DNA from: Entoloma clypeatum
Lineage: Eukaryota; Basidiomycota; Agaricomycetes; Agaricales; Entolomataceae
NCBI GenBank assembly: GCA_963565915.1
Contig: OY751492.1
Coordinates: forward strand, 1,860,001 to 1,924,000
DNA length: 64,000 nt
Reading direction: 5' to 3'
The notes below the pieces were generated by a model. That model ran no database searches and was not told the DNA's origin. It worked only from the letters and a program-made list of their open reading frames with translations. The number at the start of each line of letters is the position of its first letter. Position 1 is the stretch's first letter. Positions 44,111 to 54,430 of the stretch are shown one piece after another. The translations under genes and the position numbers were made by a program.

Positions 44111-45547
44111 GTGATGAAAAAAGCAAGGATCGTGAGTAAGCACTGCCTCGTGTACACTGCCTGTCAAAAACATGACTCGGCACGAAAATACCTCTTTCCA
44201 TCTTCCCCCACAATCTCTCCAAAAATTTCCTTCGCCCGCGATGAATCCAACAACACACATGCCCCCACTCTCTACACCCAACAGCCCACCCCCGCCACAT
44301 CATCAACCAAGATCCGCCTCTCCATCCTCGCCACCGCGCTCATCGACGCGCTCGGCGGGCCAGCAGAGTTCCACGAACGCTTCACGTTCCCGCTCGTCAC
44401 CTCCATGATCCCCAACTCCAACTTCCACCTCCCACCCGGCGTGTGGACCGACGATACCTCCATGACGCTCTGTCTCGCGCGCTCACTGGCCACGTTTGTC
44501 CCGCCCGATAGAAATAAAGGTAAAACCCAGAGCGGGCACAGTGGAGGAGGAGGAACCGATCCCTCAAGGCCCCGCGGCGGGTTCTCCGAAAAGCACCAGC
44601 TCGACGCCTACGCACGGTGGTTCGAAAAAGGCGTCCTCTCCGCGACCGGCACCTGTTTCGACATCGGCAACACAATCCGGCGCGCGCTGTCCATCTACAA
44701 CCGGTACACCCTCAACCTCGCGCGCCGGCGGTCGTCACCCTCCTCCGACTCCTACAAATTCAAAGGGTCCATCAACGAAGTCCTGGAGGAGATACAAGCC
44801 GAACTCGCGGGGGTGTACTGCGCAGGAAATGGAAGCCTCATGCGTATCCTGCCCGTGGGTTTGGCGTATTGGCGGAACGAGGAGCAGGCGAGGGGATATG
44901 CGCGGAGGAGTAGCAAAACGACCCATCCAAATGTGGTGTGCCTAGAGGCGTGTGAGGTGTGGACGGGGGCGATAGTGAGGATCATGCAGGCGTCGTGCGG
45001 TGGTGAGGGTAGTGGTGGGAGATATACCAAGCTCGATTTGGTGGAGTATTTTGCAGAGTTTGCATACACGACCCAGCTGCGTGAGGCATTGACATTTCCA
45101 CACGAGGCTCCAGCTCGCCCTGAGGTCGAGAAAGAGAGGGAGGTGTATTATCGGAGGTACCACCCCGTGCTACTGCTCATAGACCAAGCGCACGCGGAGG
45201 TGAGGCCGAAGCACGGGTTCCGCTGGTCAATCCCGAGCGAGGAAAAACTGGGGTCTTCGGGGTATGTGGCGCACACGCTCGTGGCGGGGCTATACTGCTT
45301 CCTCGCGACGGAGACGTTTGAAAACGGAGCCATAATGGCTGTGAATCTTGGAAACGACGCGGATACTGTGGGTGCGGTGTATGCGGGACTGGCAGGGTGC
45401 TGGTATGCGGGGGAGGACAAGGAGGGTGATAGCCACAGTGTGTTTTGGAGCGAGAGAGTGAGGGAGTGGAGAGAGAAGCTTGTCAAGAGGGAGCTTGTGG
45501 AAGAAGTTGCGGATGAACTAGTGGAGTTCTCGAGAACGCAAGTTTGA
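44111..45547 (+). CDS. ADP-ribosylglycohydrolase family protein, 478 aa (copy 1)
   Basis: ARH/DraG-type hydrolases remove ADP-ribose from proteins or cleave related ADP-ribose conjugates, using two Mg2+ ions. Visible: domain start IRLSILATALIDALGGPAEF (about 68-87); first metal motif VWTDDTSMTLCLARSLATF with TDDTSM at 113-118; substrate loop YCAGNGSLMRILPVGLAYW; and C-terminal metal motif NLGNDADTVGAVYAGLAG with GNDAD at 414-418. All expected acidic ligands are present, so it should be active. The 60 residues before the domain come from AT-richer DNA and have no in-frame Met between 44114 and the domain, so the true start may be in an unseen upstream exon. No signal peptide or membrane segment is evident. 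An exact copy is at 51503-52939. Confidence 0.9.
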   Translation: MMKKARIVSKHCLVYTACQKHDSARKYLFPSSPTISPKISFARDESNNTHAPTLYTQQPTPATSSTKIRLSILATALIDALGGPAEFHERFTFPLVTSMIPNSNFHLPPGVWTDDTSMTLCLARSLATFVPPDRNKGKTQSGHSGGGGTDPSRPRGGFSEKHQLDAYARWFEKGVLSATGTCFDIGNTIRRALSIYNRYTLNLARRRSSPSSDSYKFKGSINEVLEEIQAELAGVYCAGNGSLMRILPVGLAYWRNEEQARGYARRSSKTTHPNVVCLEACEVWTGAIVRIMQASCGGEGSGGRYTKLDLVEYFAEFAYTTQLREALTFPHEAPARPEVEKEREVYYRRYHPVLLLIDQAHAEVRPKHGFRWSIPSEEKLGSSGYVAHTLVAGLYCFLATETFENGAIMAVNLGNDADTVGAVYAGLAGCWYAGEDKEGDSHSVFWSERVREWREKLVKRELVEEVADELVEFSRTQV

Positions 45548-46575
45548 GGAGGGTTGACATGCGATACAAAGTATGTTAAAAGGCATGTCCCACCGTCATC
45601 TAGCAGTCGATCAAGATATCACCGAATGAGATATTTTATTGGGACCCTGCCCAGGCGACCCGAGAGTGCATCTTCACAGAGGCCTGGCTGGGCGCAATGT
45701 CGATGTTAACGAAGCGTATCGGTTGGCTTAGCTGGAACAGTACGAGGATGAGCAGAGATTCATCAGACAAATCTAGAATGGATCAGAATAACTAGGATTA
45801 TGAAAACACATTGCGCAAACGTTCCTTGGAACGGCGTTCATTTTACTTTGATAGACAAGTGTCTCATCATATGAAGAAAGCATCGTAAGTGGTCTCACCA
45901 AGAGTGATGGACTCCAATTCCGACCCACACCGCACAGCACTGCACATCATGTTACATTATGTTGGTCATCTCTGACACGACAGAAGATTCTTTAGTAAAG
46001 CACGAATATGAACTGGCGCACTACATACACATACCGTTTGTACATTGGGCCAACATGAAATACGTTGTGCAGGCTGTCGGTTGTTGAAAATTGAAATTGG
46101 TTGAAAAAGAAATGAAAAAAATCGCCCACGCCAAAATAACCGACAACATTGCTATCCCGAGTCCGGCCTGTGTTTGGAATGGAACCCGTTTCATACGGCT
46201 GCGACAAACCATCCGAACCTTTGAGTTCCGGCCTGTCTGTATGGTTACCTCTGTTCATACATATTACCAACTTGAAAATATCACAGTATACAAAGGACGA
46301 AGTACTATGACATGTACATGTCCCAGTCGGGATTACCTTGAAAATGCTTCCTGTTTCCGATCGAGGAAGCTGTGCATCGTTCAGTGCACCGCCTCCAACT
46401 CCGTTCATAAGATGTGTGGATGAGTACGCGCCCCCTTCTTTCTCTCCTGTCAACCTCACAGCTGGTCTAGAGGGTAACAACACTTCGTCGCTGGACAACG
46501 ACTAGATCTGCACCAAATTTGCATAGCCCTGAGGCTACAAGTCCGCCTTACCAAAACTCCGGATCCACCATCGCA
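45548..46575. other. Intergenic, no confident gene
   Basis: On the minus strand, 46021-46212 reads a hydrophobic stretch (GLGIAMLSVILAWAIFFISF) followed by a short Cys-containing tail, which could be an exon of a small membrane protein. An overlapping minus frame spans 45992-46498. Neither has a recognisable domain or clean splice partners. Confidence 0.4.
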
Positions 46576-46767
46576 ATGCGCTTGCTCTCCAACGGCTTTT
46601 TCGTGCTCATTTGGGTCCTCTTCCCTTTGATCACCGCTGCTGTCGCAGCTCCGAATGACCCTGCGACAGCGCTGGTACCGCGATGTGGTCGCGGGATGAA
46701 GAACCCTCCTTCATCTCTGGGTCGCCGGTCCAGACTGGGGCCGTTGAGGTTGCGTTCGAACGAGTGA
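46576..46767 (+). CDS. Possible small secreted protein, 63 aa (copy 1)
   Basis: ATG 46576 opens a 63-residue frame. Its first 27 residues form a convincing signal peptide: MRLL, then a hydrophobic core (FFVLIWVLFPLITAAVAA) ending in an Ala-rich cleavage region. The mature part is short, basic, has one Cys and contains a dibasic GRRSR site that a Kex2-like protease could cut. No homologue is recognised, and it lacks the CaaX end of a basidiomycete pheromone. It could also be the first exon of a longer gene or a chance frame. Copy 2 is at 53968-54159. Confidence 0.35.
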   Translation: MRLLSNGFFVLIWVLFPLITAAVAAPNDPATALVPRCGRGMKNPPSSLGRRSRLGPLRLRSNE

Positions 46768-47038
46768 GACTCGGCGGCAGGTATTTGAAGTTTGTTCCCA
46801 TTTTCCATTGCTTAAGGTTTTGAATTCTCATAGCGGTTTATGTTATCAATAGAGGGCGGGTTTCCGCTGTTGAATACAAGGGGCAAATATACAGTGACAG
46901 GATGAGGCGGACTGGTGCCACAACGATCGAGGTCCCGCCTTAGTCTATTACAATAACTCTCATAAATACACCGACATCTTCACTTCATCCGCATTTGAGC
47001 TCTCACCTGAGGTTCAAAACCGCTTCTCCCACTCTAGC

Positions 47039-48279
47039 TCAAGCAAACTCTGGGGGATTGAGCGCCTGCGCATCCTCGCACCCATGCCATTCTAACCACT
47101 CCGCGCGATGATAAAGCACCGTTCTCTTGGGCCACGGCTGTAACTCCTTTATAGACCTATCCACCTCCTGATAAACGCTGTAGTAGTTGTTCCCAGCCCT
47201 AAGAACACGTATCATCGGGAAACCATGGTCAACGACGATGGACACGTTGCGGAAGGGGAGTAAATCGGGGAGCCCGATGTACCGCAGCGTCGGCGGGATA
47301 CCAACCCGCAATTGCTATGATGGGTAAGCTTAAACAACCCTATAAATGACAAAAGAGGAAGACAAACATCTAAGAAAATCGTGGGATCCCTTGACGTAGT
47401 AGGTACATGGTCCATCGCCAAAGCCAAGGCCCGGACGCTCCTCGGAATCAGCCACGATGCCAGACCCGGCGTAAGATCCGAAGGATATGTGATCTCGAGC
47501 GCTTTGAGATTCACGAGCGAAGGCAGCACGCCCCACACAGACGCGTCGAACCCCACCGCACGTTGCACACTCTCGTCGTGCGCGGTGAGCTGGAGTGTCC
47601 TGAGCTGCTGCCTCCCCCGCAGGAACTCCGCAATGGCGGGGAACAGGTCCCGGTCCACCGTCCTGCGGTGGATCGCACGCACAGACAAGGCAAAATGTTT
47701 GAGAAACGGCAGGGAAGATTGGAGGGCGCGGATATGTGGCGATGTGGACGCAATCGAGCGTGCAGCTAAGCGAAAGGGACTCGAGCTGACGACCGTTGGT
47801 AAGGATGTCAGCAAAGATCTGGCTGTTGACGGGGACGTGGCCTGTGAAGCGGATGTGTGTGAGGTTGCGAATTGCGAGGTTGATCGTGGAGATGGGCCAG
47901 TGTTGATTGTCGAGGGAGATGGTTCGCAGAAAGTCGTGGTTTTGCGCAAGAAATGCCTGCATCTGCATGGGAGTTCCGCCTGCGGTTGAGTATGAGAAAT
48001 GCGCGATGTTTTTGAATTCAAAAAGCCCAAGATCAGCGGGACCTTCCGGTGAGCTTCAGGGAAGGTTGTCTCTTTAGAAGGCATGAATGAAAAGCTGATA
48101 AACGTACTGCAATGAAAGACCTTTGAGGCGTGGCGTGCAGGTCTGAAGGACGCGTAAGACTGCAAAATGCTGTCAATTCCGGCGGATATGTGTACGTTGC
48201 GTATGTTGATCAAGTTAGGGAGAGCATTGGTCAACATCCCTAGTACAATGCATCAGCAATAAGACATCTTTATTGGTTG
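47039..48279 (-). pseudogene. F-box gene, copy 1: truncated at gap, two frameshifts
   Basis: This is the 3' part of the gene described at 54431-56611, cut by the assembly gap at 48280. Relative to copy 2 it has one extra G at 47746-47747 and lacks one C at 48163. Each indel destroys a frame that is open in copy 2. Both lie within 540 bp of the contig end. I read these as sequence errors at a contig end and not as a real pseudogene. Confidence 0.8.
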
Positions 48280-48479
48280 NNNNNNNNNNNNNNNNNNNNN
48301 NNNNNNNNNNNNNNNNNNNNNNNNNNNNNNNNNNNNNNNNNNNNNNNNNNNNNNNNNNNNNNNNNNNNNNNNNNNNNNNNNNNNNNNNNNNNNNNNNNNN
48401 NNNNNNNNNNNNNNNNNNNNNNNNNNNNNNNNNNNNNNNNNNNNNNNNNNNNNNNNNNNNNNNNNNNNNNNNNNNNNNN
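48280..48479. other. Assembly gap, 200 N
   Basis: Exactly 200 N. The left contig ends with sequence equal to 55663-55671, and the right contig begins with sequence equal to 41088 onward. Confidence 0.99.
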
Positions 48480-49891
48480 CGGAGTGGAGGCAAGTGGAAG
48501 GTTTGCTCTACTTCAGGGATTGTATCTATGTTCCTAACAATCCCCAACTGTGTCATCGGATCCTCACACAACACCATGACACTCTGGTGGCTGGACATCC
48601 TGGACGGTGGAAAACCTTGGAACTGGTGTCGCGCAATTACTGGTGGCCACACATGTCTCGTTTAATAGGTCAATATTGCAAGACATGCGACCCTTGCCTC
48701 CGCACCAAGGTCCAATGCACTCCGCCCTCCAGAGAGCTCAATCCGCTACCAGTCCCCACAGAGCAATGGCAAGTAACCAATGTTGACTTCATTACTGAGC
48801 TACCAGAAGCCCATGGCTATGACGCTATCATGGTCGTAGTGGACTCAGTAGGGAAGCGGGGACACTTCATCCCGACACACTCCGACATCTCCGCACTCAG
48901 GACTGCACGCTCCTATGTTCAAAATGTCTGGAAACTCCATGGACTACCGGAGGCCATTGTCTCCAACCGAGGACCACAGTTTGTCGCCAAGTTCACGCGC
49001 GAACTATACAGGCTGCTTAACATTAAGGTTGCTGCCTCGACAGCCTACCATCTGCAGCCGGACGGACAGGCGGAGCGGGTCAATCAAGGATTGGAACAAT
49101 ACCTTCGCCTATTCGTCAATGAACGTCAAGACAATTGGGACGAATGGCTTCCGATGGCTGAATTTGCATACAACAACCATGTTCATGCATCGACACGTCA
49201 AACTCCATTCTACATTGACACCGGCCGCCATCTGCACATGGGATTTGAACCTCGCGAGAAGCGGACAGAGATTGAGGTGGTAGCGGATTTCAGCCAGTGG
49301 ATGAAGTCCGCTCTAGAGGAGGCTCGTGCAGCACTGACAAAGGCAAAAGACGACATGGCACGATACTACAACCAGCATCGGAGCACCACTCCGACATTCC
49401 GCCCGGGGGACAAGGTCTTTTTAGACTCATCAGACCTCAAAACCATCCGACCCACAAAAAAACTTGCACATTGATACGTAGGCCCTTTCCCAGTGGTCCG
49501 ACTTGTTGGAACACATGCCTATGAACTTCACCTTCCCCCTTCCATGTCCCGCGTTCACCCAGTATTCCATGTCGTCAAACTTTCACTAGTTCCCGACAAC
49601 CCCTTCCAACGCCAAGTCCGCTCTCCTCCGCCTCCGACAGTAGTCGGAGAAGAATTAGAGTACGATGTTGAAATCCTCTTGGACAGCCAACTGCATTGAG
49701 GCAAGCTTCAATTCTTGGTCAAATGGAAGGGATATGGCTACGAAGAGAATTCCTGGGAAGCAGAAGACAATGTCCACGCTCCGTGCCTAGTCCGCGACTT
49801 CTACCGACATCATCCGGGAGCTCCGCGGCGGATCGCCGCTGTGATATTCAACTCGTTTCGCCTGACACGCCGTGCCTTGAAGGGGGGGTGA
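48480..49891 (+). pseudogene. Chromovirus integrase and chromodomain, copy 2 of assembly duplication
   Basis: Identical to 41088-42499, with the same TGA codons (49472, 49697). It starts mid-frame at the gap, so it is not an independent insertion. The LTR copy follows at 49892-50324. Confidence 0.9.
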
Positions 49892-50324
49892 TGTAAGGGC
49901 AACCACTTTCACTTTTCACTTTTCCTTTCCTTTCTTCCTTTCCTTTCTATTCCACCATTTCCGACGTCCTCTGATTGTATCCACTGTCTCCGACATCTTA
50001 TCCGCCTCTCCGCATCCGACGACTCCGCCCCCATCCGCTACTCCGCATGTCGGATCACAGGTACTATCATTCATCTTGTTTCCATTCATCCTTCATCGCT
50101 ACTCCCGATCATTGCTCATCATTCATGCGTCTCATTTTATCTCTTATTTCATATCTCATTTTACTATTTATCTCGCTAGCTTGCAGGGGAATCCTTAGAA
50201 CTTTCTCTTCGGATCTCCCTTGCAAGGTGTGTGTTGTATTACTTATCAGACTGCTCAATCTAAACTTCGGATCTCCCTTGCAAGTATCTGAGTTTGAGTC
50301 TTGGATTGTAAGGTCGCCCTTACA
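49892..50324 (+). repeat. Chromovirus 3' LTR, copy 2
   Basis: Identical to 42500-42932 and followed by the same ACACC target-site sequence. Confidence 0.92.
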
Positions 50325-50462
50325 ACACCCAAGCATGACAAAGGGTGACAGCCTCATCTGTGTGCCTCATTCACACAAGTGCCTGATTCCTCCAACCCCG
50401 GACTGCCGTAACCTGTTCCACCCGACTTCTTGGGCAGTACCTTCCTGTTTGGGGCATTAAAG

Positions 50463-50651
50463 ATGGGTGCCAGGGCTCTTTCTGAGCGTGTCAAGAAGCT
50501 GTTACAGCGCAGGACCGTGAATGCAAAACACCAAGCAGCGATTGATGCATACCATCGTGAGCAAGAGAAGCCTGCAGAGACAAAATGACGCGGTCTTCGC
50601 CCAATTGCAGAGGAGCACGGTGTTAACTATAGGACATTGGGTAATCTGATC
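50463..50651 (+). pseudogene. HTH transposase fragment, copy 2
   Basis: Same as 43071-43259, including the TGA, here at 50586. Confidence 0.55.
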
Positions 50652-51502
50652 AAGACACTGATCAACAAGGTATGTCACACACAGTCACACTGTGCAAAGG
50701 ACTGTATTCACATGAAAACAGCGTCCAACATCACGCGGCATCGCTCAACACCTTCCTCCCTGTAAAATTTATACCAACCTAGTTCTAATGTCTTAAACAA
50801 TATTCCTATATAGCTCGATACTCAATCCATCACTTATTTGTTTTGCTGTAATTGGATTTCATTCATGTGTGAAAAGGAGTGGTGGAACACTGTAACTGCA
50901 ATTAACCAGTTATAAAAAAAAAACAAGTTTAAAAAGTCTTAACCTTAACTTAACTTAACTTAACCACAATTAACCAGTTAATTGTTTTAACTTCATATAC
51001 TCTCCTCCTCCCTCCTCAATTTAATTTATTTAATTTTATTTAATATTCAGGCCATATACACCTATACCACCACAGCTGATTTTTGGCCTCAGAGGCTGAT
51101 CAAATTTACCATATTTGGTAATATTTATAAGCAGTGAACACCTGTTCCAGTGAACACTTGGTGTCACACATCACAGGGCATGAACACTTGGTCAAAATGA
51201 TACAGTAGTAGTGACAGTGTGTAGAGCTGCAAAAGATGGTAGTGAAGCTGCACAGAGCTGCAATAGTGCTGCATGTAGCATATACCTTGTCTTTGGATCT
51301 TCAGAACTGCAGCCAGCTGCACAGGACCTTAAAGGGCCATGTAGGTGACCCAGAGGTCAGTTCCATTGTGTGCCTCCTGTGGGTGAGGAGGATGTTGCAC
51401 AGATCTTTACCTATCAGGGTTTGCATATCATGAACAGCAGCTTCAGTCGACCAGCTCACTGTCGCCCACAAGCGGCTTGAACAGATAAGCTTGCACAGAT
51501 AA

Positions 51503-52939
51503 GTGATGAAAAAAGCAAGGATCGTGAGTAAGCACTGCCTCGTGTACACTGCCTGTCAAAAACATGACTCGGCACGAAAATACCTCTTTCCATCTTCCCC
51601 CACAATCTCTCCAAAAATTTCCTTCGCCCGCGATGAATCCAACAACACACATGCCCCCACTCTCTACACCCAACAGCCCACCCCCGCCACATCATCAACC
51701 AAGATCCGCCTCTCCATCCTCGCCACCGCGCTCATCGACGCGCTCGGCGGGCCAGCAGAGTTCCACGAACGCTTCACGTTCCCGCTCGTCACCTCCATGA
51801 TCCCCAACTCCAACTTCCACCTCCCACCCGGCGTGTGGACCGACGATACCTCCATGACGCTCTGTCTCGCGCGCTCACTGGCCACGTTTGTCCCGCCCGA
51901 TAGAAATAAAGGTAAAACCCAGAGCGGGCACAGTGGAGGAGGAGGAACCGATCCCTCAAGGCCCCGCGGCGGGTTCTCCGAAAAGCACCAGCTCGACGCC
52001 TACGCACGGTGGTTCGAAAAAGGCGTCCTCTCCGCGACCGGCACCTGTTTCGACATCGGCAACACAATCCGGCGCGCGCTGTCCATCTACAACCGGTACA
52101 CCCTCAACCTCGCGCGCCGGCGGTCGTCACCCTCCTCCGACTCCTACAAATTCAAAGGGTCCATCAACGAAGTCCTGGAGGAGATACAAGCCGAACTCGC
52201 GGGGGTGTACTGCGCAGGAAATGGAAGCCTCATGCGTATCCTGCCCGTGGGTTTGGCGTATTGGCGGAACGAGGAGCAGGCGAGGGGATATGCGCGGAGG
52301 AGTAGCAAAACGACCCATCCAAATGTGGTGTGCCTAGAGGCGTGTGAGGTGTGGACGGGGGCGATAGTGAGGATCATGCAGGCGTCGTGCGGTGGTGAGG
52401 GTAGTGGTGGGAGATATACCAAGCTCGATTTGGTGGAGTATTTTGCAGAGTTTGCATACACGACCCAGCTGCGTGAGGCATTGACATTTCCACACGAGGC
52501 TCCAGCTCGCCCTGAGGTCGAGAAAGAGAGGGAGGTGTATTATCGGAGGTACCACCCCGTGCTACTGCTCATAGACCAAGCGCACGCGGAGGTGAGGCCG
52601 AAGCACGGGTTCCGCTGGTCAATCCCGAGCGAGGAAAAACTGGGGTCTTCGGGGTATGTGGCGCACACGCTCGTGGCGGGGCTATACTGCTTCCTCGCGA
52701 CGGAGACGTTTGAAAACGGAGCCATAATGGCTGTGAATCTTGGAAACGACGCGGATACTGTGGGTGCGGTGTATGCGGGACTGGCAGGGTGCTGGTATGC
52801 GGGGGAGGACAAGGAGGGTGATAGCCACAGTGTGTTTTGGAGCGAGAGAGTGAGGGAGTGGAGAGAGAAGCTTGTCAAGAGGGAGCTTGTGGAAGAAGTT
52901 GCGGATGAACTAGTGGAGTTCTCGAGAACGCAAGTTTGA
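51503..52939 (+). CDS. ADP-ribosylglycohydrolase family protein, 478 aa (copy 2)
   Basis: Encodes the same 478 residues as 44111-45547, including TDDTSM and GNDAD. If the block is an unmerged overlap, the genome has one such gene here. Confidence 0.88.
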   Translation: MMKKARIVSKHCLVYTACQKHDSARKYLFPSSPTISPKISFARDESNNTHAPTLYTQQPTPATSSTKIRLSILATALIDALGGPAEFHERFTFPLVTSMIPNSNFHLPPGVWTDDTSMTLCLARSLATFVPPDRNKGKTQSGHSGGGGTDPSRPRGGFSEKHQLDAYARWFEKGVLSATGTCFDIGNTIRRALSIYNRYTLNLARRRSSPSSDSYKFKGSINEVLEEIQAELAGVYCAGNGSLMRILPVGLAYWRNEEQARGYARRSSKTTHPNVVCLEACEVWTGAIVRIMQASCGGEGSGGRYTKLDLVEYFAEFAYTTQLREALTFPHEAPARPEVEKEREVYYRRYHPVLLLIDQAHAEVRPKHGFRWSIPSEEKLGSSGYVAHTLVAGLYCFLATETFENGAIMAVNLGNDADTVGAVYAGLAGCWYAGEDKEGDSHSVFWSERVREWREKLVKRELVEEVADELVEFSRTQV

Positions 52940-53967
52940 GGAGGGTTGACATGCGATACAAAGTATGTTAAAAGGCATGTCCCACCGTCATCTAGCAGTC
53001 GATCAAGATATCACCGAATGAGATATTTTATTGGGACCCTGCCCAGGCGACCCGAGAGTGCATCTTCACAGAGGCCTGGCTGGGCGCAATGTCGATGTTA
53101 ACGAAGCGTATCGGTTGGCTTAGCTGGAACAGTACGAGGATGAGCAGAGATTCATCAGACAAATCTAGAATGGATCAGAATAACTAGGATTATGAAAACA
53201 CATTGCGCAAACGTTCCTTGGAACGGCGTTCATTTTACTTTGATAGACAAGTGTCTCATCATATGAAGAAAGCATCGTAAGTGGTCTCACCAAGAGTGAT
53301 GGACTCCAATTCCGACCCACACCGCACAGCACTGCACATCATGTTACATTATGTTGGTCATCTCTGACACGACAGAAGATTCTTTAGTAAAGCACGAATA
53401 TGAACTGGCGCACTACATACACATACCGTTTGTACATTGGGCCAACATGAAATACGTTGTGCAGGCTGTCGGTTGTTGAAAATTGAAATTGGTTGAAAAA
53501 GAAATGAAAAAAATCGCCCACGCCAAAATAACCGACAACATTGCTATCCCGAGTCCGGCCTGTGTTTGGAATGGAACCCGTTTCATACGGCTGCGACAAA
53601 CCATCCGAACCTTTGAGTTCCGGCCTGTCTGTATGGTTACCTCTGTTCATACATATTACCAACTTGAAAATATCACAGTATACAAAGGACGAAGTACTAT
53701 GACATGTACATGTCCCAGTCGGGATTACCTTGAAAATGCTTCCTGTTTCCGATCGAGGAAGCTGTGCATCGTTCAGTGCACCGCCTCCAACTCCGTTCAT
53801 AAGATGTGTGGATGAGTACGCGCCCCCTTCTTTCTCTCCTGTCAACCTCACAGCTGGTCTAGAGGGTAACAACACTTCGTCGCTGGACAACGACTAGATC
53901 TGCACCAAATTTGCATAGCCCTGAGGCTACAAGTCCGCCTTACCAAAACTCCGGATCCACCATCGCA

Positions 53968-54159
53968 ATGCGCTTGCTCTCCAACGGCTTTTTCGTGCTC
54001 ATTTGGGTCCTCTTCCCTTTGATCACCGCTGCTGTCGCAGCTCCGAATGACCCTGCGACAGCGCTGGTACCGCGATGTGGTCGCGGGATGAAGAACCCTC
54101 CTTCATCTCTGGGTCGCCGGTCCAGACTGGGGCCGTTGAGGTTGCGTTCGAACGAGTGA
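53968..54159 (+). CDS. Possible small secreted protein, 63 aa (copy 2)
   Basis: Identical to 46576-46767: signal peptide followed by a short basic peptide. Same doubts apply. Confidence 0.35.
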   Translation: MRLLSNGFFVLIWVLFPLITAAVAAPNDPATALVPRCGRGMKNPPSSLGRRSRLGPLRLRSNE

Positions 54160-54430
54160 GACTCGGCGGCAGGTATTTGAAGTTTGTTCCCATTTTCCAT
54201 TGCTTAAGGTTTTGAATTCTCATAGCGGTTTATGTTATCAATAGAGGGCGGGTTTCCGCTGTTGAATACAAGGGGCAAATATACAGTGACAGGATGAGGC
54301 GGACTGGTGCCACAACGATCGAGGTCCCGCCTTAGTCTATTACAATAACTCTCATAAATACACCGACATCTTCACTTCATCCGCATTTGAGCTCTCACCT
54401 GAGGTTCAAAACCGCTTCTCCCACTCTAGC

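Noticed and set aside
45992..46498. 168-aa minus frame between the ADP-ribosylglycohydrolase and F-box genes
   Set aside because: No domain, odd composition, and it overlaps another minus frame with a hydrophobic segment. Splice signals are ambiguous.
46576..46767. Basidiomycete mating pheromone precursor
   Set aside because: It has a signal peptide and lacks a C-terminal CaaX box, opposite to what pheromone precursors show.
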